Source of the DNA: Hymenobacter artigasi
Lineage (GTDB): Bacteria > Bacteroidota > Bacteroidia > Cytophagales > Hymenobacteraceae
Assembly (NCBI RefSeq): GCF_012275535.1
Contig: NZ_JAAVTK010000003.1
Coordinates: 417,350-481,349, forward strand
Length of the DNA stretch: 64,000 nt
Direction of reading: 5' to 3'
Both the position numbers and the translations under genes were made by a program. How positions within the stretch are numbered: position 1 is the first letter of the stretch; each line of letters begins with the position of its first letter. Positions 26,931 through 35,344 of the stretch are shown here, one piece after another. The notes beneath the pieces were generated by a model. The model was given only the letters and a program-made list of their open reading frames with translations, was not told where the DNA came from and searched no databases.

Positions 26931-28181
26931 TCAGTCCCGCACCATCAGCTCCGGCGTGTCCAGATGCTCTTTCATGTCCGACGCCACGATTTTCTCGCCC
27001 GCCCGCAGGCCGCTGGCAATCTGCACGAAGTCGAAATTGCTGTCGCCGAAGCGCACCGTGCGGCGCACCACGCGCCCATCATTGGTCAGCACAAATACCG
27101 GCTGCTCTTTGCCGCCCTGGTAAAAGGGGCCGTTTTTCACGCGCAGCACGCCGTGGTGGGCGCGGGTTATCACAAACACGTCGGCCCGGAGGTTGGGGCG
27201 CAGGGCCGGGTGGTGGGGATTATCGAGCTGGGCCAGAAACGTCACCACACCCTTCTCCACGCTTGGGCTGATGCTGGCCACTGTGCCGCGCAGGTCGAGG
27301 TCGTTGATGCGGACTTTCACCGGGTCGCCTTGGTGCAGTTGGTCGGCGTAGCTGTCCGAAATCGTGGCCCGCACCCGGAAGCTGCTCAAATCGGCTACCC
27401 GCGCCAGGGCATCGCCAGCCTGCACGGTGGTGCCGAGGTTGTCGTTCACCCACGTTAGCACGCCCGGCTGCTGGCTGCTGATATCGGCCTGCCGCAGCTT
27501 GGTGGCCAGCTCCGCAATGCTGCGCTGCTGCATCGACACGGTGTAGCCCAACTCGCGCACATCGGCCGCGTTCGAACGCTGCTGGGTCTGAATCTGGCGG
27601 GTCAGGCGGTCGGCCTCCAACTGGGCTACGGTCAGGTTCAACTCGGCCTGGCGCACGTTCTCGGCCGTGCCGCCCCCAATTTTCAGCAGCTGCTGCTCGT
27701 CGTGAAGCGTCGATTGCAGGCTGCGCACTTTCACCGCTTGCACCCGGGCCAGGGCGCGCAAATCGGTGAGACTGCGCTCCAGCGTCAGCTGCAGCTGCGA
27801 ATTCTTGTTCTGGTTGCGCAGCTGCTCATCGTCGAGCTTGGCCAGGCTGGAATTGGCCAGCTCCTTGTCCAGCTCCAGAATGGTTTCGCCGGGCCGCACT
27901 TGCGCGCCCACCGCCACCGCCACCCGCCGAATGGTGCTCTGAATGGGGCTGGTCAGCACGGCTTCCCGGCCCGGAATCACGGTGCCGGCAGCCGTGAGCG
28001 CGGCTTCCACTTCACCGGTTTCCACGGTGGCGGTTAGGATGTAGCCGCGCCGCAGGCTGGGTTTCAGCACCGTGCGGAAGGCCAGTACCGCACCCAGCGC
28101 CAGCAGCACGGCCCCGGCTACCGCGAGCCAGCGGCGGCGCTTGCGTTGGGTTTGAATTGAATCGGCAATGGCTCTGTCCAT
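26931..28181 (-). CDS. Periplasmic adaptor subunit (HlyD/MacA type) of the efflux system
   Basis: 416 residues: N-terminal membrane anchor (RRWLAVAGAVLLALGAVLAF), lipoyl-like half (AAGTVIPGREAVLTSPIQST, VRPGETILELDKE), a long coiled-coil hairpin (~120-240), the second lipoyl half (TVQAGDALARVADLSSFRV), a beta-barrel domain and a membrane-proximal domain. It bridges the MacB-type permeases to TolC. It is the first gene of the operon adaptor-TolC-ATPase-permease-permease. The start is followed by a basic stretch typical of inner-membrane anchors. Confidence 0.92.
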   Translation of the reverse strand: MDRAIADSIQTQRKRRRWLAVAGAVLLALGAVLAFRTVLKPSLRRGYILTATVETGEVEAALTAAGTVIPGREAVLTSPIQSTIRRVAVAVGAQVRPGETILELDKELANSSLAKLDDEQLRNQNKNSQLQLTLERSLTDLRALARVQAVKVRSLQSTLHDEQQLLKIGGGTAENVRQAELNLTVAQLEADRLTRQIQTQQRSNAADVRELGYTVSMQQRSIAELATKLRQADISSQQPGVLTWVNDNLGTTVQAGDALARVADLSSFRVRATISDSYADQLHQGDPVKVRINDLDLRGTVASISPSVEKGVVTFLAQLDNPHHPALRPNLRADVFVITRAHHGVLRVKNGPFYQGGKEQPVFVLTNDGRVVRRTVRFGDSNFDFVQIASGLRAGEKIVASDMKEHLDTPELMVRD

Positions 28182-28471
28182 TTTCGTGCAGAAAGAAGGG
28201 AGGTTCTCCTATCTGTTGCCAAGCCGCGTGCCATTTGTTCAATAATCTGATTTTCAGCTAATAACTAGCATTTAATACTATATTACTCCCTTCCAAACTG
28301 TCCATTTATGAACACCTGGGTCCTAAACCGGACACTGGGCCGCTGCCGCCTTTTCAAAATTGCGATGTTGCAAACAGCTCATCCATACTCCACCACAATC
28401 CACTCCAAAGCGAGTGTTTTTTACAAATAAATCTATATATTGTATAAACGATTATCAAACAGTTCATTCTT
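28182..28471. other. AT-rich divergent intergenic region
   Basis: About 290 nt with no plausible gene, clearly richer in A and T than the flanks from about 28240. It should hold the efflux-operon promoter (minus) and the DUF4440 promoter (plus). I found no exact TAnnTTTG box, no long palindrome and no RNA fold I can name. It is one of the few sizeable gaps in the window without a palindromic element. Confidence 0.5.
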
Positions 28472-28876
28472 ATGATTGCCACCGCGACCCTGGCAGCCAC
28501 CGAAATCCGGCGCGCCAACGACCAATTTGAAGCCTGTTTCGAGCGGAGCGATGCCGCTGCCCTGGCTAGCCTTTACACGCCCAACGGCGTGCTGCTCCCC
28601 ACGGGCATGGACGCAATCCAGGGCACAGCGGGCATTCAGGCCTTTTGGGAAGGCGCTATGGCCATGGGCATCAAGCAAGTGCAGCTGCACACCCAGGATG
28701 TGGAAGAAATGGCCGATACCGCCATCGAACTCGGCCACTACACGCTGCTCGGCCCCAATGCCCAAAAAATAGACGAGGGCAAGTACCTCGTGGTGTGGAA
28801 GCAGCAGCAGGGCCAGTGGAAGCTGCACCAGGACATCTGGAACAGCAGCCTGCCCGCGCCCACGCCCGCCCCTTAG
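28472..28876 (+). CDS. DUF4440 / SnoaL-like NTF2-fold protein
   Basis: 134 residues with the cone-shaped NTF2 fold signature: EIRRANDQFEACFERSDAAALASLYTPNGVLLPTG at the start, an IQAFWEGAMAMGI helix, and the ending GKYLVVWKQQQGQWKLHQD. No signal peptide. Such proteins are small ligand-binding domains or ketosteroid-isomerase-like enzymes; no specific activity can be assigned. Its last four bases overlap the end of the convergent feoB gene. Confidence 0.85.
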   Translation: MIATATLAATEIRRANDQFEACFERSDAAALASLYTPNGVLLPTGMDAIQGTAGIQAFWEGAMAMGIKQVQLHTQDVEEMADTAIELGHYTLLGPNAQKIDEGKYLVVWKQQQGQWKLHQDIWNSSLPAPTPAP

Positions 28877-31032
28877 GCCAGCACCTGGTACACCAAAAAC
28901 GCCGCCGCGTAGGCCAGCCCCGTCATGTACACGAGCTGCGCCAGCGGCCAGCGCCAGCTTTTGGTTTCGCGGTACGTCACGGCCAGCGTGCTCATGCACT
29001 GCATGGCGAACACGTAGAACACCAGCAGCGAAAATGCCCGCGCCGGCGTGAAAAACGGCTGGCCGTTAGCGTCTTTCTCGGCACTGAGCTTCTGTTGCAG
29101 CGTACCCATGTCGGCATCCTGCCCCACGCTGTAGATGGTCGAAATAGTGCCCACAAACACCTCCCGCGCCGCAAACGAAGTGAGCAGCGCGATGCCGATT
29201 TTCCAGTCGTAGCCCAGCGGGCGGATAGCCGGCTCCAGCACATGGCCGAACTTGCCGGCGTAGGAAGTTTCCAGCCGCGCCGAGGCTACCTGGCGGCTGG
29301 TTTCGGCGGCATCCCAGCCTTTCGTAGCTGCTTCCTGGCGCGCCTGCGTTTCGGCCGTGGCCTGCTGCTGGCCCGGGCCGTAGCTGGCCAGCACCCACAG
29401 CAGCACCGAAATGGCCATAATCACCCGGCCCGCCTGCAGCACAAACGCCTTCACCTTCTGATAGATGGTGAGGGCCACGTTTTTCCAGCGCGGCCACTGG
29501 TATACCGGGAATTCCATGATGAAGTAGCTCCGTTCCCGCGCCTTCAGCAGCTTCTTCAGGGCCCAAGCCGAGCCCAGCGCCGAAAACAGCCCGAGCAGAT
29601 ACAGCGACATCAGGGCCACACCGCGCAGGTTGAAAATGCCCCACGCGGCCTGGTCCGGCACCACCAGCGCCACCAGCACCGTGTACACCGGAATGCGGGC
29701 CGAACAGGACATGAGCGGCGTCACGAAAATCGTAATCATCCGGTCCTTCCAGCTCTCAATGGTGCGCGCCCCCATAATGGCCGGCACCGCGCAGGCCAGG
29801 CCCGAAATCAAAGGCACCACGCTTTTGCCGCTCAACCCAAATGGCCGCATCAGCTTGTCCATCAGAAAGGTAACGCGGGCCATGTAGCCTGTTTCCTCCA
29901 ATATGGCCAAGAAGCCGAACAGCAGTGCAATCTGCGGAATAAATACCAGCACGCCGCCCAGCCCAGCCAGCACGCCCTCAGTGAGCAGGCGCACCAGCGG
30001 CCCCGAAAAGTTAGCCTGAATAACCGCGCTTAGTCCCGAAATGCCCTGGTCAATCCAGTCCATGGGGTACTGCGCCCAAGCAAAAATGGCCTGAAACAAC
30101 AGGAACAAGATGGCCAAGAAAATGAGGTAGCCGCCCACCCGGTGGGTCAGCACCTTATCAATGCGGTTGCTTATCGGCTCGCGCTTCTCCGTGCGCACCA
30201 CCGTCACCGTCTCCAGCAGAATCTCGTTGATGCGGGCGTAGCGGCTAATGGTTTCCGCCGCCTGCGCCGCCGTGGCATCAAACCCTGCCTGCTGCGTCAG
30301 CTCCTGGATGTGCGCCTTTTCCTCGGCGCTCAGAAAGCTAATCTGGCGGTACTGCTGGGCGTAGTGCAGCGCCAGGTAGTCGTTGTGCAGATTGAAGTAG
30401 TAGCGAAGCTGGCGCACCAGCGGCAGCAGCTGCTCATCGGGCTGCCAGAAGCGCACCGGCGGCGCGTCCAGCCGCTGGGCCATCACAATTTTGAGGGCGG
30501 CCACGCCAATTCCCTTCCGCGCATTCATCGGGATGATGGGCACCCCCAGCTCCCGCTCCAGCGCCGGCAGGTCAATGTTCACGCCGTGGCGCTCGGCCAC
30601 GTCCATCATGTTCAGGGCCAGCACGGCCGGCAGGCCCAGGTCGCCGAGCTGCGTGAACAGCAGCAGGCTGCGGCGCAGGTTATTAGCGTCCACCGTCACC
30701 ACCACGAAATCGGGGTAGTTATCGGCCGCCTTGTCGTAGAGCAAATCGGTAATCACCTTCTCATCCAGGCTCTTGGGGTAGAGCGAGTACGTGCCCGGCA
30801 GGTCGATAATCTCGGCCCGCTGGGTGGGCGTGAGCTGGGCCACGCCGGTTTTGCGGTCCACGGTCACGCCGGGGAAGTTGCCTACCTTCTGGTTGAGGCC
30901 GGTGAGCTGATTGAAGAGCGAAGTTTTGCCGCTGTTCGGATTGCCGATAAGGGCAATGCGCAGGGGCCGGGCATCGGCCTCGGGGCCGGTTTGCGGCGCT
31001 GTTGTTGCTGAACTACTTGCTGTTACGGCCAT
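28873..31032 (-). CDS. feoB: Ferrous iron transporter FeoB
   Basis: 719 residues. The N-terminal G domain has G1 GNPNSGKTS (30-38), G3 DLPGTYSLYP and G4 ALNMMDV; it is followed by the helical GDI domain and a polytopic membrane part with two Gate motifs (VFIPQIALLFGFLAILEETG and SFAAREVFVGTIS). It imports Fe2+ across the inner membrane, and nucleotide binding gates transport. It lies 10 nt downstream of feoA on the same strand. The C-terminal FeoC-like region is absent, as is usual in Bacteroidota. The stop overlaps the convergent DUF4440 stop by 4 nt. Confidence 0.96.
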   Translation of the reverse strand: MAVTASSSATTAPQTGPEADARPLRIALIGNPNSGKTSLFNQLTGLNQKVGNFPGVTVDRKTGVAQLTPTQRAEIIDLPGTYSLYPKSLDEKVITDLLYDKAADNYPDFVVVTVDANNLRRSLLLFTQLGDLGLPAVLALNMMDVAERHGVNIDLPALERELGVPIIPMNARKGIGVAALKIVMAQRLDAPPVRFWQPDEQLLPLVRQLRYYFNLHNDYLALHYAQQYRQISFLSAEEKAHIQELTQQAGFDATAAQAAETISRYARINEILLETVTVVRTEKREPISNRIDKVLTHRVGGYLIFLAILFLLFQAIFAWAQYPMDWIDQGISGLSAVIQANFSGPLVRLLTEGVLAGLGGVLVFIPQIALLFGFLAILEETGYMARVTFLMDKLMRPFGLSGKSVVPLISGLACAVPAIMGARTIESWKDRMITIFVTPLMSCSARIPVYTVLVALVVPDQAAWGIFNLRGVALMSLYLLGLFSALGSAWALKKLLKARERSYFIMEFPVYQWPRWKNVALTIYQKVKAFVLQAGRVIMAISVLLWVLASYGPGQQQATAETQARQEAATKGWDAAETSRQVASARLETSYAGKFGHVLEPAIRPLGYDWKIGIALLTSFAAREVFVGTISTIYSVGQDADMGTLQQKLSAEKDANGQPFFTPARAFSLLVFYVFAMQCMSTLAVTYRETKSWRWPLAQLVYMTGLAYAAAFLVYQVLA

Positions 31033-31042
31033 CGCGCATCTG

Positions 31043-31321
31043 CTACTCCTTTAGCAAAATGGTAGCCGCCTCACTAGCCCTAACCGACAGCGTATACTCC
31101 TGGTCGCCAAGCACCAGCATGAGCGGGTCGCCCAAGGGAGCCCGGCCGCTCAGGCGCACCTGCACGCCCGGCACACAGCCCATTTCCAGCAACTTAAGAG
31201 CCATTTCGGGGTCTTCGAGGCAGCAGATAGTGCCGGCTTCGCCCACGCGCAGGTCTTTGGCAGTGCGCCGGGTAGCCGTACTAATAACGGCCTTTTGCGG
31301 GGAACGACGAAATAATGACAC
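31043..31321 (-). CDS. feoA: FeoA family protein
   Basis: 92 residues with an SH3-like core: TAKDLRVGEAGTICCLEDPE, the conserved LLEMGCVPGVQVRL (equivalent to LxxLGLxPGxxV) and GDPLMLVLGDQEYTLSVRASEA. FeoA is a cytoplasmic partner that supports FeoB activity. It is the first gene of the feoAB operon, behind a perfect TACCTTTG promoter box with a leader of about 40 nt. Confidence 0.94.
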   Translation of the reverse strand: MSLFRRSPQKAVISTATRRTAKDLRVGEAGTICCLEDPEMALKLLEMGCVPGVQVRLSGRAPLGDPLMLVLGDQEYTLSVRASEAATILLKE

Positions 31322-31362
31322 GGGCGTTGAACGGGCTGAACCTTATTTAGAAAGAATACAAA

Positions 31363-31370
31363 CAAAGGTA
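31363..31370 (-). promoter_or_regulatory. -7 box TACCTTTG of feoAB
   Basis: Exact TAnnTTTG match on the minus strand, 41 nt upstream of the feoA ATG. I see no convincing Fur palindrome overlapping it. Confidence 0.65.
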
Positions 31371-31514
31371 CGCTACTAAAAGCTTTTCGGCCCAGTGCCT
31401 TTTTTTGGCGGTCAACAATCCCTTTACGTCTCCCGCAAGCCCTTCCGGACAGTGATTTGGATTATTCGGTTGCATCTGCTAATAATTTCTGATAACTTTC
31501 GGCGCAGGAATTTG

Positions 31515-31522
31515 TAATTTTG
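31515..31522 (+). promoter_or_regulatory. -7 box TAATTTTG of the first CarboxypepD_reg gene
   Basis: Exact TAnnTTTG match preceded by AATTTG. The paralogue at 35345 has the same arrangement (AATTTGTAAATTTG), so the duplication carried the promoter with it. Confidence 0.6.
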
Positions 31523-31542
31523 TTCGGAATATACCGCTTACT

Positions 31543-32442
31543 ATGTCTACACGCCTACCGCTTATAGCACTATTCTTAGCCCTAGCTGCAACTTCCAGCT
31601 GGGGACAGCAAATTCAGATAAAGGGGGTAATCGTTGATAAAGACACCAAAGAGCCGCTGCCATTCACGTCCATCGGCCTGAAAAGCGAGCAGATAGGTGC
31701 GCTTAGCAACGAGCACGGCCAGTTCATTGTGCCCGCTCCCACCAAGAATGCCGACGACTCCCTCATCGTGGTAGCGCTGGGCTACGCCCGGCGCGCCGTA
31801 CTCGTGAAGCGGGGCGTCGCCCTGCCCAGCCTCACCATCGAGGTACCCAAGCGGGCCGTCGAGCTCAGCAATGTGGTGGTGAAAGCCGGCAAGGTGAAGA
31901 ACCTCGGCCTGGGGGCTCGTTCAAACGACCCCGGCGAGGGCATGATTCAGGGTCTGCCGGGCTCGCAGTACGCTTTCTTCGTGAAGAATGACAAGCAGAA
32001 ACGCCTCGGCAACGTGCGCACCGTGTCCTTCTACATCGGCGAAAACGGTTTTCCGCGCGAGCCGTTCCGCGTGCGCCTCTACAAGGCCGATGGCAACTAC
32101 AACGCCCCCAACACCGACCTACTCACCGAGAACGTAGTGGTTTCGGCCCCACAAGGCGGCCAGTGGTACACCGTCGACCTCACGCCCTACAACATCATGG
32201 CCCCCGAGGAAGGCTTTTTCGTAGCCATGGAATGGGTAGTGAGCGGCGATAAGTTCTTCGCTACCAACTTCATGGACGACTACACGCCCTACGGCCAGAT
32301 TATGCGCCCCACCTTCGAGTTCAAGGAAAGCCGCACCTGGAACTACTCCATCGGCAAGGGCTGGAGCCTCATCACGGCCGCCAACAGCCAGGGCCTGCGC
32401 TACAACGCCATGATTAAGGCCGAAGTAGACATGATTAAGTAA
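31543..32442 (+). CDS. CarboxypepD_reg-domain surface protein (copy 1)
   Basis: 299 residues: signal peptide (MSTRLPLIALFLALAATSSWG, cut before QQ), a carboxypeptidase-regulatory-like beta-sandwich (~22-105, IKGVIVDKDTKEPLPFTSIG... ALSNEHGQFIVPAP), and a C-terminal domain of unknown role (~130-299) with GEGMIQGLPGSQYAFFVKND and GFPREPFRVRLYKADGNYN. In TonB-dependent receptors the first domain is an N-terminal plug extension, but no barrel follows here, so this is a stand-alone exported protein. The paralogue at 35345-36244 is very similar in the C-terminal domain. The stop overlaps the left arm of the family F palindrome. Confidence 0.86.
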   Translation: MSTRLPLIALFLALAATSSWGQQIQIKGVIVDKDTKEPLPFTSIGLKSEQIGALSNEHGQFIVPAPTKNADDSLIVVALGYARRAVLVKRGVALPSLTIEVPKRAVELSNVVVKAGKVKNLGLGARSNDPGEGMIQGLPGSQYAFFVKNDKQKRLGNVRTVSFYIGENGFPREPFRVRLYKADGNYNAPNTDLLTENVVVSAPQGGQWYTVDLTPYNIMAPEEGFFVAMEWVVSGDKFFATNFMDDYTPYGQIMRPTFEFKESRTWNYSIGKGWSLITAANSQGLRYNAMIKAEVDMIK

Positions 32443-32607
32443 ATCACTGATTGCCGCGGATTAACCGTGATTTCGCTGATTTTTTTGGGTGACATGCTAA
32501 TAAAAAAGCCCGGCGATTGCCAGGCTTTTTTTGTTGGTACCCATTTCGTTATCGGGCAAATCACCCAATCAGTGAAATTACGGTTAATCCGCGCTAATTA
32601 GTGGTTT
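32441..32607. repeat. Palindromic element, family F, 41-bp imperfect arms (empty-site copy)
   Basis: Arms 32441-32481 and 32567-32607 share the core CACTGATT...GCGGATTAACCGT with a few mismatches. The arms overlap the stop codons of both convergent genes. The 85-nt loop contains a terminator (32502-32532). The equivalent loop in copy 2 is about 245 nt longer. Confidence 0.85.
32502..32532. terminator. Bidirectional rho-independent terminator
   Basis: AAAAAAGCCCGGC-GATT-GCCAGGCTTTTTTT: a stem with one mismatch flanked by A and T runs, located downstream of the first CarboxypepD_reg gene. Confidence 0.8.
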
Positions 32608-34003
32608 ATTTCTTCACCTCCAGCCCCACCAGCCATTCCCGAATGGTTTCCTGGGCTACGGGCGAAAACAGCGGCTTCATCTCCCCGTTCATCAGCGTCC
32701 ACTCGGTTTTGGAAGGCTGAAAGAGGTGGTTCACACCCGGCAGGCGTTTCACTGTCAGGTTGTGGTTCACGCTTTTGAGCTCTTTCTCCAAGGCCGCCAG
32801 GTGGAGGTCGGCCGGGGCTTCTGCATCATCGGTACCGCCGAGTAGCAGCACGGGGCAGTGCACTTGGTCGAGCTCTGCCAGGGGGTCGAAGGCCAGGAAG
32901 TACCGCCGCCAGGGCGTGAGCAGCTGGGCCGCCGCGGCCTGCGCCGCCAGCGGCTCCAGCGTGGGCTGGTCCTGCCGCAGCATGTTGCTCACAATGGCCA
33001 GCGCCTGCGGCGGATTGGTTTGCCGAATGATGTCGTACATCGTCCGCTTCCGCTCGTAGGCTGCCTGTATTTCCAGCGGAGCTACTTTTCGGGCCCGTTG
33101 TTCGTCAACCAGCTGTTGCAGAATGGTTTGCTCGCCGGGCAGGCCGTAGCCCGCCAGCGATACCACAAAGGCCGGCGGCAGCGGCTGGGCCGCCGCCAGC
33201 AGCGCCACATTAGCCCCTTCGCCATGCCCCAGCACCCCAATGCGGTTGATGTTGATTTCCAGGCGCGCCCGCAAAAAGTTCAGCGCCGCTTGCACGTCGC
33301 TCACCAGCATGGCCGTGGTGGCGGTGCTGGTGCTGCCGCCGCTCTGGCCCACGCCCCGGTCATCGTAGCGCAGCACGGCCACGCCCCGGCGGGTGAGGTA
33401 GTCGGCCAATGAACCCATCAGGTGGTAGTTGCCCATGGTACCGTCGCGGTCCTGCGCACCCAGGTCGCTCACCATCACCACGGCCGGGAAAGGCCCCGGA
33501 CCGGCGGGTATGGTGAGCATACCGGCAAAATTCAGGCGGGCCGTGGGGTTGTTAAACACCACTTCTTCTTCGCGGTAGGGCGGGGCCAGGCGCGTGCCCT
33601 GGCCCGTAACCGAGGGCATGGGCGAATGCAGCAGTCGCACCGACGATTTCACCCCCGCCTGCGTCCAGACCCCGTTCAGCTCGCGCCGTACCGAATCGAG
33701 GCGGGCAGCGTAGCGACTGCCGGCCGCCGGCATGTACAGCAGCACCGAGTCGCCGCGCACGGTCACTTCGGTCACCATGCGGCTCACCTTCTGGGCGGGC
33801 ACGTCGAGGGCGGCGAAGTACTTGCCACCCGCCAGCGGAATCACACTAATCGTTAAATCCAGGTTGCCTCCCAACACCGGAAGCTTACCCTTCCACAATC
33901 CTCCCAGGGGCGAGTGGTCCTGCGGAGCCTGGGCAGTGGCCCGGCCCAAAACGGTATTCGTTATTCCAAACAGTAGAAGAACGCATAGTAAACTTCTCCT
34001 CAT
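32606..34003 (-). CDS. Exported alpha/beta hydrolase-fold protein lacking the nucleophile serine (copy 1)
   Basis: 465 residues: signal peptide (MRRSLLCVLLLFGITNTVLG), an N-terminal beta domain (~33-125, GLWKGKLPVLGGNLDLTISV) and an alpha/beta hydrolase domain (~150-465) with LTIPAGPGPFPAVVMVSD, the DRDGT segment and YDDRGVGQSGG. The nucleophile elbow that should read GHSEG is GHGEG (259-263), so position 261 is Gly. The later acid (LLLGGTDDAEAP) and histidine (PGVNHLF) are present. Family members with Ser are esterases or peptidases; this one may be a pseudo-enzyme. It is convergent to the surface protein of the same module. Confidence 0.85.
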   Translation of the reverse strand: MRRSLLCVLLLFGITNTVLGRATAQAPQDHSPLGGLWKGKLPVLGGNLDLTISVIPLAGGKYFAALDVPAQKVSRMVTEVTVRGDSVLLYMPAAGSRYAARLDSVRRELNGVWTQAGVKSSVRLLHSPMPSVTGQGTRLAPPYREEEVVFNNPTARLNFAGMLTIPAGPGPFPAVVMVSDLGAQDRDGTMGNYHLMGSLADYLTRRGVAVLRYDDRGVGQSGGSTSTATTAMLVSDVQAALNFLRARLEININRIGVLGHGEGANVALLAAAQPLPPAFVVSLAGYGLPGEQTILQQLVDEQRARKVAPLEIQAAYERKRTMYDIIRQTNPPQALAIVSNMLRQDQPTLEPLAAQAAAAQLLTPWRRYFLAFDPLAELDQVHCPVLLLGGTDDAEAPADLHLAALEKELKSVNHNLTVKRLPGVNHLFQPSKTEWTLMNGEMKPLFSPVAQETIREWLVGLEVKK

Positions 34004-34373
34004 TCTATAAAAACTTAACTCGACTTATGGCCCCGAAAGATAAGCAGTAGCATACCGTATATAGTAAACTCATTTACTCAGTATTGAAACTTGAACGCTT
34101 AAAGCACCAATACAAAATAACAGATAAATATTTGCACTGTATCACCATTTCTCCAAGTAGAGGCCGCCGGAATAGTGGGGCACTACGCCCTGCTATTGCG
34201 CCGAGCTGCCCACATCCACCCTTGCCCGGGATTCTACTACTTCCCTCGCCCGCTGCGAAGCAGCCGTGTAGCAGTGCCGGAAACGCCGGGATTCTTTGGT
34301 GCCCTTTGTCCGGTTGGCTGCAAGCCTGCCAACCGGACAAGGAGCCTCCGAAAAGGGGGCCAGGCGGGCAAAC
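34004..34373. other. Non-coding region upstream of hydrolase copy 1
   Basis: No convincing gene. The first ~140 nt are AT-rich and should hold the minus-strand hydrolase promoter. A hairpin with 13-bp arms (TTGTCCGGTTGGC, 34306-34318 and 34328-34340) lies before the ompA terminator. The remainder (34150-34300) is unassigned. Confidence 0.5.
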
Positions 34374-34407
34374 AAAAAGCCCTTGCAGCATGCTGCAAGG
34401 GCTTTTT
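34374..34407. terminator. Perfectly symmetric rho-independent terminator of ompA
   Basis: A 34-nt perfect palindrome, AAAAAGCCCTTGCAGCA and its complement, without a separate loop. It starts 20 nt after the ompA stop and ends in T runs on both strands. Confidence 0.9.
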
Positions 34408-34427
34408 GGTAGTATAGTCGGGGCTGC

Positions 34428-35045
34428 TTACTTGGTACGCACCGCGATTTCTACCCGCCGGTTTTCCTGGCGGCCGCTGGGCGTAGCATTCGAGGCTACG
34501 GGCATGGTTTCGCCCATCGGCTCCACGCTCACGCGGTTGGCGGTAATGTCGCCGTTGGCTACCAGGTAGTTCTTCACGGCCTCGGCGCGCTGCGCGCTCA
34601 GGTCTTTGTTGTAGTCCTTACTGCCGCGCGAGTCGGCAAAGCCCATCACACGCACCTGGCTGGTCTTGTAGCGCTGCCCGATAGAACCGGTGATTTGCTT
34701 CAGGGCCTCGGCAGCAGTGGGCTTGATTTCGGCTTTGTCGGTATCAAAGAGCACCGTTTCGTCCACACTGTACACATTATAGGTGCTGTCGCCACGTACC
34801 GACACGCCGGGCAGCGTGATTTCCTTGAATTTTACATCGGCGAGCTTGGCTTTGCCCATGTCCCAGGTATTATCGATGGCGGCACCTGCATCGCTGGCCA
34901 TATCAGCCGCTGTTTTCCCATCGCGGGCCATCACGGCCGTGTCCTGACCGGCTTCGCTGAGTTGGTCTTTGGTATCAGAGCGTTTGGTTTCGCAGCTAGC
35001 CAGCAGCGCCGTTGCTGCCAGCAGGGAAAAGAAGGATTTTTTCAT
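34428..35045 (-). CDS. OmpA-family lipoprotein
   Basis: 205 residues: lipoprotein signal (MKKSFFSLLAATALLASC), a flexible middle rich in Asp/Ala, and a C-terminal OmpA peptidoglycan-binding domain (~95-205) with VLFDTDKAEIKPTAAEALKQ, the peptidoglycan-contact motif VMGFADSRGSKDYNKDLSAQRAEAV and the terminal RQENRRVEIAVRTK. It should tether the outer membrane to the cell wall. The gene stands alone between the two copies of the duplicated module, with its own terminator 20 nt downstream. Confidence 0.93.
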   Translation of the reverse strand: MKKSFFSLLAATALLASCETKRSDTKDQLSEAGQDTAVMARDGKTAADMASDAGAAIDNTWDMGKAKLADVKFKEITLPGVSVRGDSTYNVYSVDETVLFDTDKAEIKPTAAEALKQITGSIGQRYKTSQVRVMGFADSRGSKDYNKDLSAQRAEAVKNYLVANGDITANRVSVEPMGETMPVASNATPSGRQENRRVEIAVRTK

Positions 35046-35303
35046 GAAATGAAGTAGATAAGTTCTGGAAAATGGTCCGGTCCCAATACGGGAAAATACC
35101 CGATAATGTTAATTTTTTTTATTTTTCTACTGCCTGGCCGCATTAATCACGCGCTTGCACAAACCTCAGCTAGCGGGGTCTGATGGTATTGTACAGCAAT
35201 AAAATCCATCTTCTGCTGTTACTCAGAAAAAAAAAATCTGCATATAGCGCGCCATTATGAGTCCTGTACTAGCGAGGATGCTACGGGAGTGGTGCAAAAT
35301 TTG
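35046..35303. other. AT-rich divergent region between ompA and CarboxypepD_reg copy 2
   Basis: No gene visible. It contains long T and A runs (around 35106-35125 and 35226-35236) that would suit strong promoters for the abundant OmpA-type lipoprotein. No long palindrome is seen. Confidence 0.45.
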
Positions 35304-35311
35304 TAAATTTG
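35304..35311 (+). promoter_or_regulatory. -7 box TAAATTTG of CarboxypepD_reg copy 2
   Basis: Exact TAnnTTTG match preceded by AAATTTG, matching the promoter of copy 1. Confidence 0.6.
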
Positions 35312-35344
35312 CCAGACTACCATCCATTATAATTATTTTTGGCG

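Noticed and set aside
28645..30033. Open frame of 462 codons opposite feoB
   Set aside because: His/Arg-rich shadow of the FeoB reading frame starting inside the DUF4440 gene.
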